This document shows positions 39,039-47,653 of a stretch of 64,000 nt of DNA, piece by piece. Location of the stretch: positions 372,001 through 436,000 of the forward strand of contig QVIN01000006.1 in the NCBI GenBank assembly GCA_003416985.1. The letters run 5' to 3'. The notes below the pieces were generated by a model, which was not told the DNA's origin, searched no databases, and saw only the letters and a list, made by a program, of their open reading frames with translations. Source of the stretch: Duganella sp. BJB480. GTDB taxonomy: Bacteria; Pseudomonadota; Gammaproteobacteria; Burkholderiales; Burkholderiaceae_D. Within the stretch, counting starts at the first letter, position 1. Every line of letters begins with the position of its first letter. The position numbers and the translations under genes were made by a program.

Positions 39039-39079
39039 GTTCGGGGCAATCGGTAGGTGTAATAAGCGGAATGGACAAG

Positions 39080-39121
39080 CACAAAAAACGCCGGGGATGG
39101 TGTTCATCCCTGCCGGCGTTT
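39080..39121 (-). terminator. Terminator between methyltransferase and upstream gene
   Basis: On the minus strand AAACGCCGG pairs with CCGGCGTTT, with an inner GGATG..CATCC stem, followed by TTTTTGTG. It ends the transcript of the Ser/Thr-rich protein gene. Confidence 0.8.
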
Positions 39122-39151
39122 CGGTGTTGAGGCGCTTATTATACTTGGCGC

Positions 39152-40063
39152 TTAGCTGTTGGCGTCTTTGACGGGAGCGAGCGAGATCGGATCGTCCGCC
39201 GGCGCGGGCGTCGCGCTCACGCCGGCGGGACCGGCCTTGATGGGTTCCTGCGGGGCTTGCGCGCCGTAGGCGTCGGCCGCCGATTTGACCTTGTCGGCGG
39301 CGGTCGGCGCGGTGTAGGTGTTGGTGTCCTTGCTGTCGACCAGGTTGAGCAGGCGCAGCGACAGGTTGCGCAGCGTGTTGCGGTCGATGCCGTCGCTGGT
39401 CTTGGCGGGCGCGCTGTCGCCGGTCGACAGCGCCGATTGCAGGTCGCGGCCGATCAGTTTGAACAGGTCGGCCAGGGTGCCGGGGAAGTCGATGTTCGGC
39501 ACCTGCACCGTCGGCAGGTTGTCGGCGCTGGCGCCGTTGCTGGCCACCGGACGCTTGGCGGTGGTATCAGTGTTGGTGGTCGTGTCCTGGCTGGCGGCGC
39601 CGCTCAGTTCCGCGTTGTACTGCACTTCGACTTGGAAGTCGAACTTGCGGCCGTCGGCGGTGGTGATCGTGCCTTTGCCGATGAAGTGCGAGCTGTCGGT
39701 CAGGTCGAAGGCGGCGGCGTCGCTGCTGCCGTTCGGGCCCGAGGTGTGTTGCGCGCCCACGGCGAAGGTGGAGCTGGTATCCAGGCTGGCCGAGTCGAAA
39801 CTGATGGTCGCATCCTTGCCCGAGTCGCCGAACAGCGACTTGGCAAAGCTGCTCAGGAAGTCCTGCGCGAAATCGACGGTGGCGTTGCCGACCGAAGCCA
39901 CGTGCTTTTCCAGGCTGTCCGTGGACAGGGAAGTCGGCGAGGAATCCAGCGCTTTGACCGGCTTGGCGGCGTTGGTCGCCGTGGTCTTGCCGTCGTTGTG
40001 TGGATTGGCGCCGTAGAGGGACGACGGCAAAGCACGGGTGCCGAGAGCAGGTAGGATAGACAT
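39152..40063 (-). CDS. Hypothetical Ser/Thr/Asp-rich protein
   Basis: 303 residues without signal peptide or membrane helix. The N-terminus (MSILPALGTRALPSSLYGAN) and the low-complexity Thr/Ser segments (TTNTDTTAKRPVASNGA) resemble proteins of surface or motility loci. A folded core may lie at ~55-200 (KHVASVGNATVDFAQDFLSS; DLTDSSHFIGKGTITTADGR; KFDFQVEVQYNAELSGAA) and helices at ~195-250 (FPGTLADLFKLIGRDLQSAL). Family not recognised. ATG 40063 is chosen because the reading is continuous from there without the Arg-rich shadow extension. It ends in a strong terminator. Confidence 0.7.
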   Translation of the reverse strand: MSILPALGTRALPSSLYGANPHNDGKTTATNAAKPVKALDSSPTSLSTDSLEKHVASVGNATVDFAQDFLSSFAKSLFGDSGKDATISFDSASLDTSSTFAVGAQHTSGPNGSSDAAAFDLTDSSHFIGKGTITTADGRKFDFQVEVQYNAELSGAASQDTTTNTDTTAKRPVASNGASADNLPTVQVPNIDFPGTLADLFKLIGRDLQSALSTGDSAPAKTSDGIDRNTLRNLSLRLLNLVDSKDTNTYTAPTAADKVKSAADAYGAQAPQEPIKAGPAGVSATPAPADDPISLAPVKDANS

Positions 40064-40140
40064 GGCAGGTTCCAGCGAAGTCGGTTTGATAATACTTCTA
40101 TAACGGTGCGCCCACCGATTTCTTGAGGCCTGCGCAAAGA

Positions 40141-40350
40141 TTAATGATGATGGGTCCAGCCTTCCGGCGCGGCCAGGTAGGAGGCGACGGCGTCTTTCTG
40201 GCCGATGGCGTGGTGTTTGACCTCGCCGCAGGCGCAAATGCCCAGGTAGGGCTGGATGTGCGAGCAGGCCGATACCTTTTGCAGGCGGACCTGCACGGCT
40301 TTGGCGCACTTGGCGCATTTGAAGGTCAGGGTACGTGGTGCTTTTAACAT
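40141..40350 (-). CDS. Small cysteine/histidine-rich protein
   Basis: 69 residues. Two Cys pairs and several His (TFKCAKCAKAVQVRL; SACSHIQPYLGICACGEVKH; GWTHHH) suggest a zinc-ribbon-like fold. Function unknown. The ATG at 40350 is used; the frame extends 8 codons upstream without a ribosome site. It lies 77 bases upstream of the Ser/Thr-rich gene on the same strand. Confidence 0.6.
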   Translation of the reverse strand: MLKAPRTLTFKCAKCAKAVQVRLQKVSACSHIQPYLGICACGEVKHHAIGQKDAVASYLAAPEGWTHHH

Positions 40351-40407
40351 GGTTGCTCTTCGAGTGACTTGCAAAGGCGGGATTTTATCACTCAGCCGCC
40401 CGCCTGC

Positions 40408-40986
40408 TCAGGCGAAGACGTCCAGCCTGGGCGTCGCCGGCGGCGGCGCCTCGTAGGCGCGGCGGACCTTGGCGGCATCGCCGGACGCAGGCCCCGATCC
40501 GTTCAGCCGGGCCGCGGCCTGTTCCACCTGCTGCGTCGCCAGTTCGGCGCGGGCTTGCAGCTCCATCTGCTGCGCCTGGGCCGCCACCGAGCGGTCGGCG
40601 CCGGAGGGATCGGCCGGCGCCAGCGCCGCCGCCTCGATGGTGCGGGCGCGTTCGATGGTCTCCTGCGGCGTGCGGCCGGGCGAGGTATCGATATGCACTT
40701 CGCCGCCGATGGCGTAATCGACGCCGTTCGGCCCGCGCTGGTAGGTGTAGGAGGCGCCGGATGTGGCCAGGCCGCCGGCGGTGGCCAGGTGCGCCTGTTC
40801 GTGCTGGCGCACTTCGGTGTCGCGGGTCTTGAGCTGGGATACGAGGGCCAGCGCTTCCGGCGTCAGGTTGGTGGTGGAGTCGCTGCCGGAAGCCGCCGGC
40901 GCCGGCGACGACGTCCCCTGCACCGGCGGCGTCGCGCGCGCCGGTGGCTGGTTGGCGGAACTCGGTGATATGGCGCCTATGCTCAT
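40408..40986 (-). CDS. SprA-related putative metalloprotease
   Basis: 192 residues. After a Pro/Ser/Ala-rich start, the core is KTRDTEVRQHEQAHLATAGG, SYTYQRGPNGVDYAIGGEVH, IDTSPGRTPQETIERARTIE, the signature of SprA-related proteins (putative metalloprotease CJM1_0395 family). The zinc-type motif HEQAH is at residues 62-66, with a third ligand possibly in GGEVHID. Helical tail. No signal peptide. The biological role of the family is not established. Confidence 0.88.
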   Translation of the reverse strand: MSIGAISPSSANQPPARATPPVQGTSSPAPAASGSDSTTNLTPEALALVSQLKTRDTEVRQHEQAHLATAGGLATSGASYTYQRGPNGVDYAIGGEVHIDTSPGRTPQETIERARTIEAAALAPADPSGADRSVAAQAQQMELQARAELATQQVEQAAARLNGSGPASGDAAKVRRAYEAPPPATPRLDVFA

Positions 40987-41133
40987 GGTGACCTGCGCTG
41001 CCTCGTGCTTGTCTTAATGATAGCAAAATTGTAGCAAATGGTTGCAAATTCGCGGCGGCCGGCGCGTCAACTGTGCGGGCCGGCCGGCGTTGAAGGCCTA
41101 CTGGGGATCATTCTTCCGCAAAGAGGCAAGGCC

Positions 41134-41289
41134 ATGAACCAAAATAAGCAACCGAGCAAAGAGTCCGTGCGCCAATGGCTGCGGACGCAGATCGCCGAGC
41201 GGCGCCCGCCGCCGGATGCACAGCAGATCCGCCGCGAACTCGGTTGGGAGATGCTGAAGATGGAACGAAAGGAGCGCGGCGAACGCTAG
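41134..41289 (+). CDS. Small basic hypothetical protein
   Basis: 51 residues, highly charged (ESVRQWLRTQIAERRPPPDA; IRRELGWEMLKMERKERGER). AAGAGG precedes the ATG by 7 bases. No domain is seen; the amphipathic helical sequence suggests a small regulatory or nucleic-acid-binding protein. Confidence 0.55.
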   Translation: MNQNKQPSKESVRQWLRTQIAERRPPPDAQQIRRELGWEMLKMERKERGER

Positions 41290-41295
41290 GATTTT

Positions 41296-42447
41296 TTAGT
41301 CGCTGACGGTGGCGATCAGCGTGTGCAGCAGCTGGTTGACCTTGGCGGCCATCGCTTCGGAGCCGTAGTCGCCGGCGGTGATCACCACCGTCAGGTCCAT
41401 CTCCGGCACGATGAAGATGCGCTGGCCGCCGTTGCCGAAGGCCGCGCTCCACGGCGTGCGGTGGCCGTGCCAGGCCGCCGTGCCGTCCCACCACTGGTAG
41501 CCGTAATGCAGCTCGTCGGGCTGGTTGCCGGGACTTTTGAAGCCCACGCCCAGACGCGGCTTGAGCGATTCATCCACCCAGTCCCCTGCCACGATCTGCT
41601 GCCCGTTCCAGCGGCCGTGGTTCAGCATCAGCCGTCCCAGCTTGGCCATGTCGCGCGGACGCATACGCAGTCCCGAGAAGGGCGCCGGTCGGTCGCGCAG
41701 GTCGGTCACCCATTCCCATTGCACGATGCCCAGCGGTTCGAACAAGTCCTTGCGCGCCACCTCGATCCACGGCCGCCCGCTGACGCGGGTGACGATGTCG
41801 GCCAGGATGGTGGTGCCGCCGCCGTTGTAGTTCCAGACGGTGCCCGGCGGCGCCACGATGGGCCGCTCCAGCACATAGCGCAGCTGGTCGGATTTCCAGT
41901 ACAGCCGCAGCTCGTTATTGGGCTGCATGCCCTCGTCCCATTTCCAGCCGCCGCTCATGGTCAGCAGGTGTTCAAGATTGATGGCGTTCAGTTGAGGCGA
42001 GCGCAGATCCTGGAGCTCGGGGTAGTAGTCCAGCACCGGCGTGGTGAGCGCGCCTATCCTGCCGCGCTGCTTCTCGATGCCGACCAGCAGGCTGATGACG
42101 CTCTTGCCGATCGAGCGCACGTCGTGCAGCGTGTCCGGGCCGAATTCCACCGTCGGTGCGAACGGCGGCCAGATGCCCAGGCCGCGCCGGATCGAGCGGT
42201 CCTTGCCGGCGCGGTACATCTCCGCCACCAGCTTGCCGTGGCGTTCGACGACGATGCCGTGGATATTGTCGCCGCCCTCGGCCAGCGCGGTCAGCGTGAC
42301 GCACAAGGCGTTGGCGTTGAAGCCCTCCGCCTCGGGCGCGGCCACTTCCCAGCCATCGGCGAGCGTGGATGGCGCGGCGCACGGCGCGGCATGGGCCGCG
42401 GGCAGCGCGAACGAGAGGCAGAAGCACAAGCGAAGCAGCAGTTTCAT
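41296..42447 (-). CDS. Periplasmic serine hydrolase (beta-lactamase class C/EstB fold)
   Basis: 383 residues. Signal peptide MKLLLRLCFCLSFALPAAHA. The catalytic SxxK is Ser112-Ile-Gly-Lys115 (DVRSIGKSVISLLVG); the second motif Tyr is Tyr207 in VWNYNGGGTTIL; the Trp-rich loop MSGGWKWDEGMQPNN and C-terminal GYQWWDGTAAWHGHRTPWSA, then FGNGGQRIFIVPEMDLTVVI, are typical of 6-aminohexanoate-dimer hydrolase/EstB-type enzymes. The substrate could be an ester, amide or D-peptide. Not a proven beta-lactamase. Confidence 0.9.
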   Translation of the reverse strand: MKLLLRLCFCLSFALPAAHAAPCAAPSTLADGWEVAAPEAEGFNANALCVTLTALAEGGDNIHGIVVERHGKLVAEMYRAGKDRSIRRGLGIWPPFAPTVEFGPDTLHDVRSIGKSVISLLVGIEKQRGRIGALTTPVLDYYPELQDLRSPQLNAINLEHLLTMSGGWKWDEGMQPNNELRLYWKSDQLRYVLERPIVAPPGTVWNYNGGGTTILADIVTRVSGRPWIEVARKDLFEPLGIVQWEWVTDLRDRPAPFSGLRMRPRDMAKLGRLMLNHGRWNGQQIVAGDWVDESLKPRLGVGFKSPGNQPDELHYGYQWWDGTAAWHGHRTPWSAAFGNGGQRIFIVPEMDLTVVITAGDYGSEAMAAKVNQLLHTLIATVSD

Positions 42448-42479
42448 GGGCTGACGTGCATTAGCAATAAAGCACCATT

Positions 42480-45400
42480 CTACTGCACTGTGACCGCGCT
42501 TTTACCACCGGCCGAAGGCTGCACCAGTATTTTTACGGCGATCCGTTCCGTCATCTCCTGCACGTGCGAGATCACGCCGACTTTGCGGCCCATCGCCTGC
42601 AGGCCGTCCAGCGCGTCCATCGCCACGCGCAGCGTCTCGGCATCGAGGCTGCCGAAGCCTTCGTCGATGAACAGCGATTCGACCCGCACGCGGTTGGACG
42701 ACAGCGAGGCCAGTCCCAGCGCCAGCGCCAGCGACACCAGGAACGATTCGCCGCCGGACAGCGAATGCACCGAGCGCATCTCGCCGCCCATGTCCAGGTC
42801 GCGCACCAGCAGCGCCAGGGAAGGGCTGGCCGGATTGCTGATGCGTTCCAGCTGGTAGCGGCGCGCCAGGTGGTTCAGGTGGGCGTTGGCGTAGCCCAGC
42901 AGGACGTCCAGCGTGAACTGCTGGGCGTAGTTGCGGAACTTCTTGCCGTCGGCGGAGCCTATCAGGTCGTTCATGCGCGCCCAGCGCTGTTCGATGGTTT
43001 CCTGCTGTTCGATCTGCGCCAGCATGGCCTGCGATTGCCGGCGCTTGGCGTCGTCCTGCGCCAGCGCCAGTTGCAGCGCGGTGGCCTGGTCCTGTGCCGT
43101 GCCGCGTTCCGTGGCGAGCGCGTTCAGCGCCGCAGCCAGTTGGGCGATCGGCGACGGCGCGTCGTTGGCCGCGTCGTTGTCGCCATCTGCTTCGGCCGGG
43201 GGCGTGCGCTCCGGCGGCACGGACAGCTGGTGCTCGGCGCGCTGGCGCTGGCGTTCATTCAGCACGGCGGCGGCGTTGTCGGCGGCGCGGTCGATGGCTT
43301 GCAGCGCGGCGCGTTCGGCGTCCACGTCGTCGGCGGAATGGGCCAGCAGTTCGTGCAGATGTTCCAGGTCGCGCAGGCCGGCGTCGGGCTGGCGCTGCTG
43401 GAATACGGCGACCCAGTCGGACAGCTTTGCCATGGCCGTCGTCGATGCGCCGTGCAGCGCCGCCAGCCGTTGCGTGGCCTGGGCCAGCGCCTCGTCGGCG
43501 CGCGCGCGGGCTTGCGCCGCATGCTGCGCCGCGTTTTGCAGTCCCGCCAGCCGCTCCCTGGCGGCATCGATGGCGGCGTTGAGCGCCGCTTCGACATCGC
43601 GTACTTCCTTACCGCCCCACAGCGCCATGCGCTGCTGCTGCATGTCCTTGAGCGCGGTGTCCGCGCTGCTGTAGGCGACGCGGGCGTTGACGGCGTCCAG
43701 GCCGGCCCTGGCCTGCGCTTCGGCGAGCGCCTTCACTTCCAACTCGATGGTGGCGATGGCTGCGGCGCGTTCGTCATGCGCCGCGCGCTGCGCCAGCCAT
43801 TGCTTGCTCTCGGCCTGGCGGGCTTCGTGGAATCTGGCCGGGCCGGCTTTCCAGTCGTCCTTCCAGTCTTCGCTCGGAATGTCGCCGCCGCTGAAGGCCG
43901 GGTCCAGGTCGGACAGCAGGCCGCTGAGCGTGAGCGCGATGTCGATGCGCTGATCGTCGAGCGCCTTGTATTCGGTGTTCGATTGGGCGAGCGCGGTCTG
44001 GGCATGCGCCGCGATGCCTTGCAGGCGCGCGTGCTCGGCGGCCGCCAGGTCGTAGGCGGATTGCGCCTGGTCGCGCGCGATGCGTGCTGCGTGCAGATCC
44101 CGTTCCTGCCGTTCGACGGCTTGCAGCGCGTCGCGCACCTGCTCCAGCTGGGTGACGAACCAGCCGGTGCGTTCCGGTTCCGGCGGCAGCGACGCCGAAA
44201 GCTCCGATGCCGCATCGCCTTGAGCGGCGGCCTGCATGTGGCTCTGCCAGGCGGCGGCGACGCGCTCCAGCGCCTGCGCCACGGCACGGCCTTCGCTGGC
44301 CAGCGCGTTCAATTGTTCAAGGCTGGCCTGCTCGGTGGCGCGTTGCGTCGCCTGCTGATTGACGTTGGCCTCCATCTGCTGGCGGCAGCGTGCCACTTCC
44401 GCCTGGAACTCGGCCAGCATCGCGTGCAGGCCGCCGTCGTCCTGCCGGTACGGATGCTCGTGCGATCCGCAGACAGGGCAGGGTGCATCGTCTTCCAGCG
44501 CGGCGCGCAGCGATTCCACGTTCTTGGCGCAGGCGGCTTCCGCCAGCTTCAGCGAACGCTCGGCCTGCGAGAAGGCAGCCAGTATGCCGACGCCTTCCTG
44601 CTGCGCGGCCTTCAGTTGAATCTCGGCGGCGGCCACCGCCTCCCGCAGTTGCGCCGACTGCGCCTCGATGTGCGCGTGGCGGGTTTGCCGCGCATCGAGT
44701 TCGATCCACAGTTTTTCCGCAGCGGCCAATCGATCGCGGCGCTGCTCCAGATCCTGGCGGGTAGTCTGCAACTGGTCGGCGGGGAAGGCCGCCAGCACAC
44801 GTGCCGCTTCCTGCCGCTGCGCGTCCAGCGTTTGCATGGCTGCGCCGGCGGCGGCCAGCTTGCCGCTGGCGTCGGCCTCCTCGTCGCGATGCGCCCTGGC
44901 GTTGCGCTGCACGCGGGCCAGTGAGCTGCTCAGCTTCTCCGCCTGCGACGCGGCCTGGCCGGCCTGCACGAACAGCACATCCCAACGCTCCCACGACTGC
45001 GCCATCGTTTGCCATTGCTTGTGCTGCGCCAGCCAGGTGACGGCCGCCTCGTGCTGCGCGGCCAGGCGCTTGCGTTCATCCTGCCGTTCTTGCAGCGCGG
45101 CCCTGGCGACTGCGTCCGCCTGGTCGGCCTTCTCGCACGCGGCGGCGGTTTGCCGGTAGGTCGGCAGCATGGCCTCGATGCGGGCGTCCAGCGCCTTGGC
45201 CTGGTCCAGCTGCGGCGCGGCGTTGCGTTGCGCGGCTTCCGATTCTTGCACTTGCGCTGCGGCTTGCGCTTGCGCCGCCGTGGCGCGTTCGAGCGCCTGC
45301 GCGGCGAGTGCCGCATCCTGCGTGCTGCTGGCAATGGAGGCCTGGGTGGCGGCGATGTCCGCGCCGATGCGCGCGATGTCGTCGGCCAGCGGGCGCGCCG

Positions 45401-46319
45401 GCTGCACCGCCGCGATGCGCGCCAGCGCGGTGCGGCGTGGCGCCGATGCTTCCACCTCGGCGACGGCGACCTGGCAGGCTTGCTGCGCCAACTGCTCATC
45501 GTCGGCCAGCTTCGCGGCCTGCTTGTGCCAGCGCAGTTCCTGTTCCAGCTCCAGCTTTTGCTGTTCCAGCGCTTGCAGGGCTTCGGCGGCGCTTGCGCGC
45601 TGCGCTTCCAGCTCGCCGCGCTGCTCGGCGCTCAGCGGCTTCTGGTCGGCCAGGCGGGCGATCAGGCTTTGCAAGGCCGCCTGTTCCTGCTTGGCGCGTT
45701 CGAAGGCGCGCATCGAGATCTCGGAATAGACGGTGCTGCCGGTCAGCGTCTCCAGCAGCTCGCCGCGTTCGTTGTCTTCGGATTTGAGGAAGGCGGAGAA
45801 TTCGTTCTGCGCCAGCAGCACGGCGCGCGTGAACTGCTCGAACGACAGGCCGATGCGCTTCTCGATCTCCACCTTGACTTCGGTCTTGGTGCCGCCTATC
45901 GCTTGCAGCGCCGGCAGCAGGAGCAGCGACATTTGGGTCGGCTGCAATGCGCCTTCGGCCTTGGTGCGCGAGCGGCGCACGCTCCAGCGGGCACGGTAGG
46001 AGGCGCCGTCGCTGCCGACGAAATCGACCTCCGCATAACCTTCGGCCGTGCCGCGCCGCAGCAGCGTGCGCGGGTCCTGCGTGGACACGGTTTCCGCGCC
46101 GACGTCGGCCAGGTAGTTCCGTCCCGCGACCTTCAACAGGCGCGGGGTGGCGTCGTACAACGCCAGGCAGAGCGCGTCGAGCAGGGTGCTTTTGCCGGCG
46201 CCGGTCGGGCCGCTGATCGCGAACAGGCCGGTCGACGCCAGCGGCTCCTGTTCGAAGTCCACGCCGAATTCGCCGGCCAGTGAGGCCAGGTTCTTGCCGC
46301 TGATTTTCAGGATCCTCAT
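42480..46319 (-). CDS. sbcC: Exonuclease subunit SbcC
   Basis: 1279 residues, longer than E. coli SbcC (about 1050), mostly from extra coiled coil. N-terminal ATPase with Walker A GPTGAGKST (37-45); long Ala/Gln/Arg-rich coiled-coil arms; zinc hook C614-x2-C617 (DDAPCPVCGSHEHPY); C-terminal signature HSLSGGESFLVSLALALG and Walker B VESLFIDEGFGSLD. With SbcD it forms the Mre11-Rad50-type complex that cuts DNA hairpins and protein-blocked ends. It overlaps sbcD by 4 bases. Confidence 0.96.
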   Translation of the reverse strand: MRILKISGKNLASLAGEFGVDFEQEPLASTGLFAISGPTGAGKSTLLDALCLALYDATPRLLKVAGRNYLADVGAETVSTQDPRTLLRRGTAEGYAEVDFVGSDGASYRARWSVRRSRTKAEGALQPTQMSLLLLPALQAIGGTKTEVKVEIEKRIGLSFEQFTRAVLLAQNEFSAFLKSEDNERGELLETLTGSTVYSEISMRAFERAKQEQAALQSLIARLADQKPLSAEQRGELEAQRASAAEALQALEQQKLELEQELRWHKQAAKLADDEQLAQQACQVAVAEVEASAPRRTALARIAAVQPARPLADDIARIGADIAATQASIASSTQDAALAAQALERATAAQAQAAAQVQESEAAQRNAAPQLDQAKALDARIEAMLPTYRQTAAACEKADQADAVARAALQERQDERKRLAAQHEAAVTWLAQHKQWQTMAQSWERWDVLFVQAGQAASQAEKLSSSLARVQRNARAHRDEEADASGKLAAAGAAMQTLDAQRQEAARVLAAFPADQLQTTRQDLEQRRDRLAAAEKLWIELDARQTRHAHIEAQSAQLREAVAAAEIQLKAAQQEGVGILAAFSQAERSLKLAEAACAKNVESLRAALEDDAPCPVCGSHEHPYRQDDGGLHAMLAEFQAEVARCRQQMEANVNQQATQRATEQASLEQLNALASEGRAVAQALERVAAAWQSHMQAAAQGDAASELSASLPPEPERTGWFVTQLEQVRDALQAVERQERDLHAARIARDQAQSAYDLAAAEHARLQGIAAHAQTALAQSNTEYKALDDQRIDIALTLSGLLSDLDPAFSGGDIPSEDWKDDWKAGPARFHEARQAESKQWLAQRAAHDERAAAIATIELEVKALAEAQARAGLDAVNARVAYSSADTALKDMQQQRMALWGGKEVRDVEAALNAAIDAARERLAGLQNAAQHAAQARARADEALAQATQRLAALHGASTTAMAKLSDWVAVFQQRQPDAGLRDLEHLHELLAHSADDVDAERAALQAIDRAADNAAAVLNERQRQRAEHQLSVPPERTPPAEADGDNDAANDAPSPIAQLAAALNALATERGTAQDQATALQLALAQDDAKRRQSQAMLAQIEQQETIEQRWARMNDLIGSADGKKFRNYAQQFTLDVLLGYANAHLNHLARRYQLERISNPASPSLALLVRDLDMGGEMRSVHSLSGGESFLVSLALALGLASLSSNRVRVESLFIDEGFGSLDAETLRVAMDALDGLQAMGRKVGVISHVQEMTERIAVKILVQPSAGGKSAVTVQ

Positions 46320-47566
46320 GGCTGCCTCGATGTCAGCATGAGTTCCGTGAAGGCGCTCAGTTGGTCGGGCGGCGCGTCGTTATCGAACCTTTGCCGGTAC
46401 AGCTGGCGGAAGATGTCGTCCGGCTTGAGTTGCTCCAGTCGGTCCAGCGTCATCACCTCGTCGTCGATGGAGATGCCGCGCGCCGCGCTCGAGGTCTCGA
46501 TCTTGGCCAGCCGCACAGGCTTGCCGTCCAGCGCCGCCTCGACCCGCGCGCGCAGGCCCGGTTCCGGCGCGTCCAGCAGGACGCGAACCTCAAGGAAGGG
46601 CTGCCGTTCAGGCTCCGCCTGCGGCAGGTCCAGCGCCGCCAGTTCCTCCAGCACCTGCGCCAGCGGCGCCGGCTTGGCCGGCACCCGCAGCAGCGCGACC
46701 GCGCGCGGCACCATCAGCGGCGTGATCTCGCGCACGTTGGCGCCATCAATGTCGATGCGCAGGATCTGGTGGCTGTATCCCACCTCCGCGAACGACAGCG
46801 GGATCGGACTGCCGCAGTAGCGGATGTGCTGCTGCTTGCCGACGTTTTGCGCCAGGTGCAGGTGCCCCAGCGCGGCGTAGGCGATGTCCGGCCCGAAGAT
46901 CCCGGCCGGCAGCATCTCGGTGCCACCGATGACGATGCGGCGCTCCGAATCGTTGGACATCTGGCCATCGACCATGTGGCAGTGGCCCATCGCCAGTATC
47001 GCCTGGCCGGCCTGGCGTTTGGACAGCGCCAGTTCCAGCGTCTGTTGGTAGAGCAGGGCGATGCCCGCTAAATAAGGATCGGGAGCGGGATCGGCGCCAT
47101 CTTCCGCCGGCAGGCGCGGCACGTCGCCAGGCCGCAGGAAAGGCACGGCCAGGCACCAGGCCTCCACCGCGCCGCCACGTCCGGTGAGCGGCAGCACCAG
47201 CGGCTCCAGGTCGATCTCTCCGTCGGCCTTGCGCTGCACGGTGCCGACCACCCGCGTGCCGTGCGCCTCCAGCAGCGGTCCCGGCGCCTCCAGCCGTCCC
47301 GGCGAATCGTGGTTGCCGGCGATGATGACGAGGTTCAGTTGCGGTGCGCGCTCCTTTGCCTGCTGCAGGAAACGGTACAGCTGCTTCTGCGACGCCGACG
47401 AGGGATTGGCGTTGTCGAAGATGTCGCCGGCGATCAGCAGCGCGTCGGCCTGCTCGGCGGCGATGGTGTCCAGCAGCCAGTCCAGGAAGCACTGGTGCTC
47501 GTAGGTGCGCTCGAAATTATGCAGGGATTGGCCGAGATGCCAGTCGGAGGTGTGCAGCAGACGCAT
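46316..47566 (-). CDS. sbcD: Exonuclease subunit SbcD
   Basis: 416 residues. Mre11-type metallophosphoesterase: HTSDWHLGQSL (D8, H10), LIAGDIFDNANPS, IIAGNHDSPGRLE, MGHCHMVDGQ and YAALGHLHLAQ supply the two-metal site. C-terminal capping region follows. It is the nuclease of the SbcCD complex. The gene precedes sbcC with an ATGA overlap, the usual order. Confidence 0.96.
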   Translation of the reverse strand: MRLLHTSDWHLGQSLHNFERTYEHQCFLDWLLDTIAAEQADALLIAGDIFDNANPSSASQKQLYRFLQQAKERAPQLNLVIIAGNHDSPGRLEAPGPLLEAHGTRVVGTVQRKADGEIDLEPLVLPLTGRGGAVEAWCLAVPFLRPGDVPRLPAEDGADPAPDPYLAGIALLYQQTLELALSKRQAGQAILAMGHCHMVDGQMSNDSERRIVIGGTEMLPAGIFGPDIAYAALGHLHLAQNVGKQQHIRYCGSPIPLSFAEVGYSHQILRIDIDGANVREITPLMVPRAVALLRVPAKPAPLAQVLEELAALDLPQAEPERQPFLEVRVLLDAPEPGLRARVEAALDGKPVRLAKIETSSAARGISIDDEVMTLDRLEQLKPDDIFRQLYRQRFDNDAPPDQLSAFTELMLTSRQP

Positions 47567-47653
47567 GAAGATGTGTAATCAAAACAGCCGGGAAGCGCAC
47601 AATATAGCGCAAGATGGACCCGGACGAGTTGATAAAAGTGGATACGCCGCCGG

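Noticed and set aside
41296..42447. Annotation as a class C beta-lactamase resistance gene
   Set aside because: It has SxxK but a YNG second motif and EstB/NylB-like signatures; no basis for a resistance claim.
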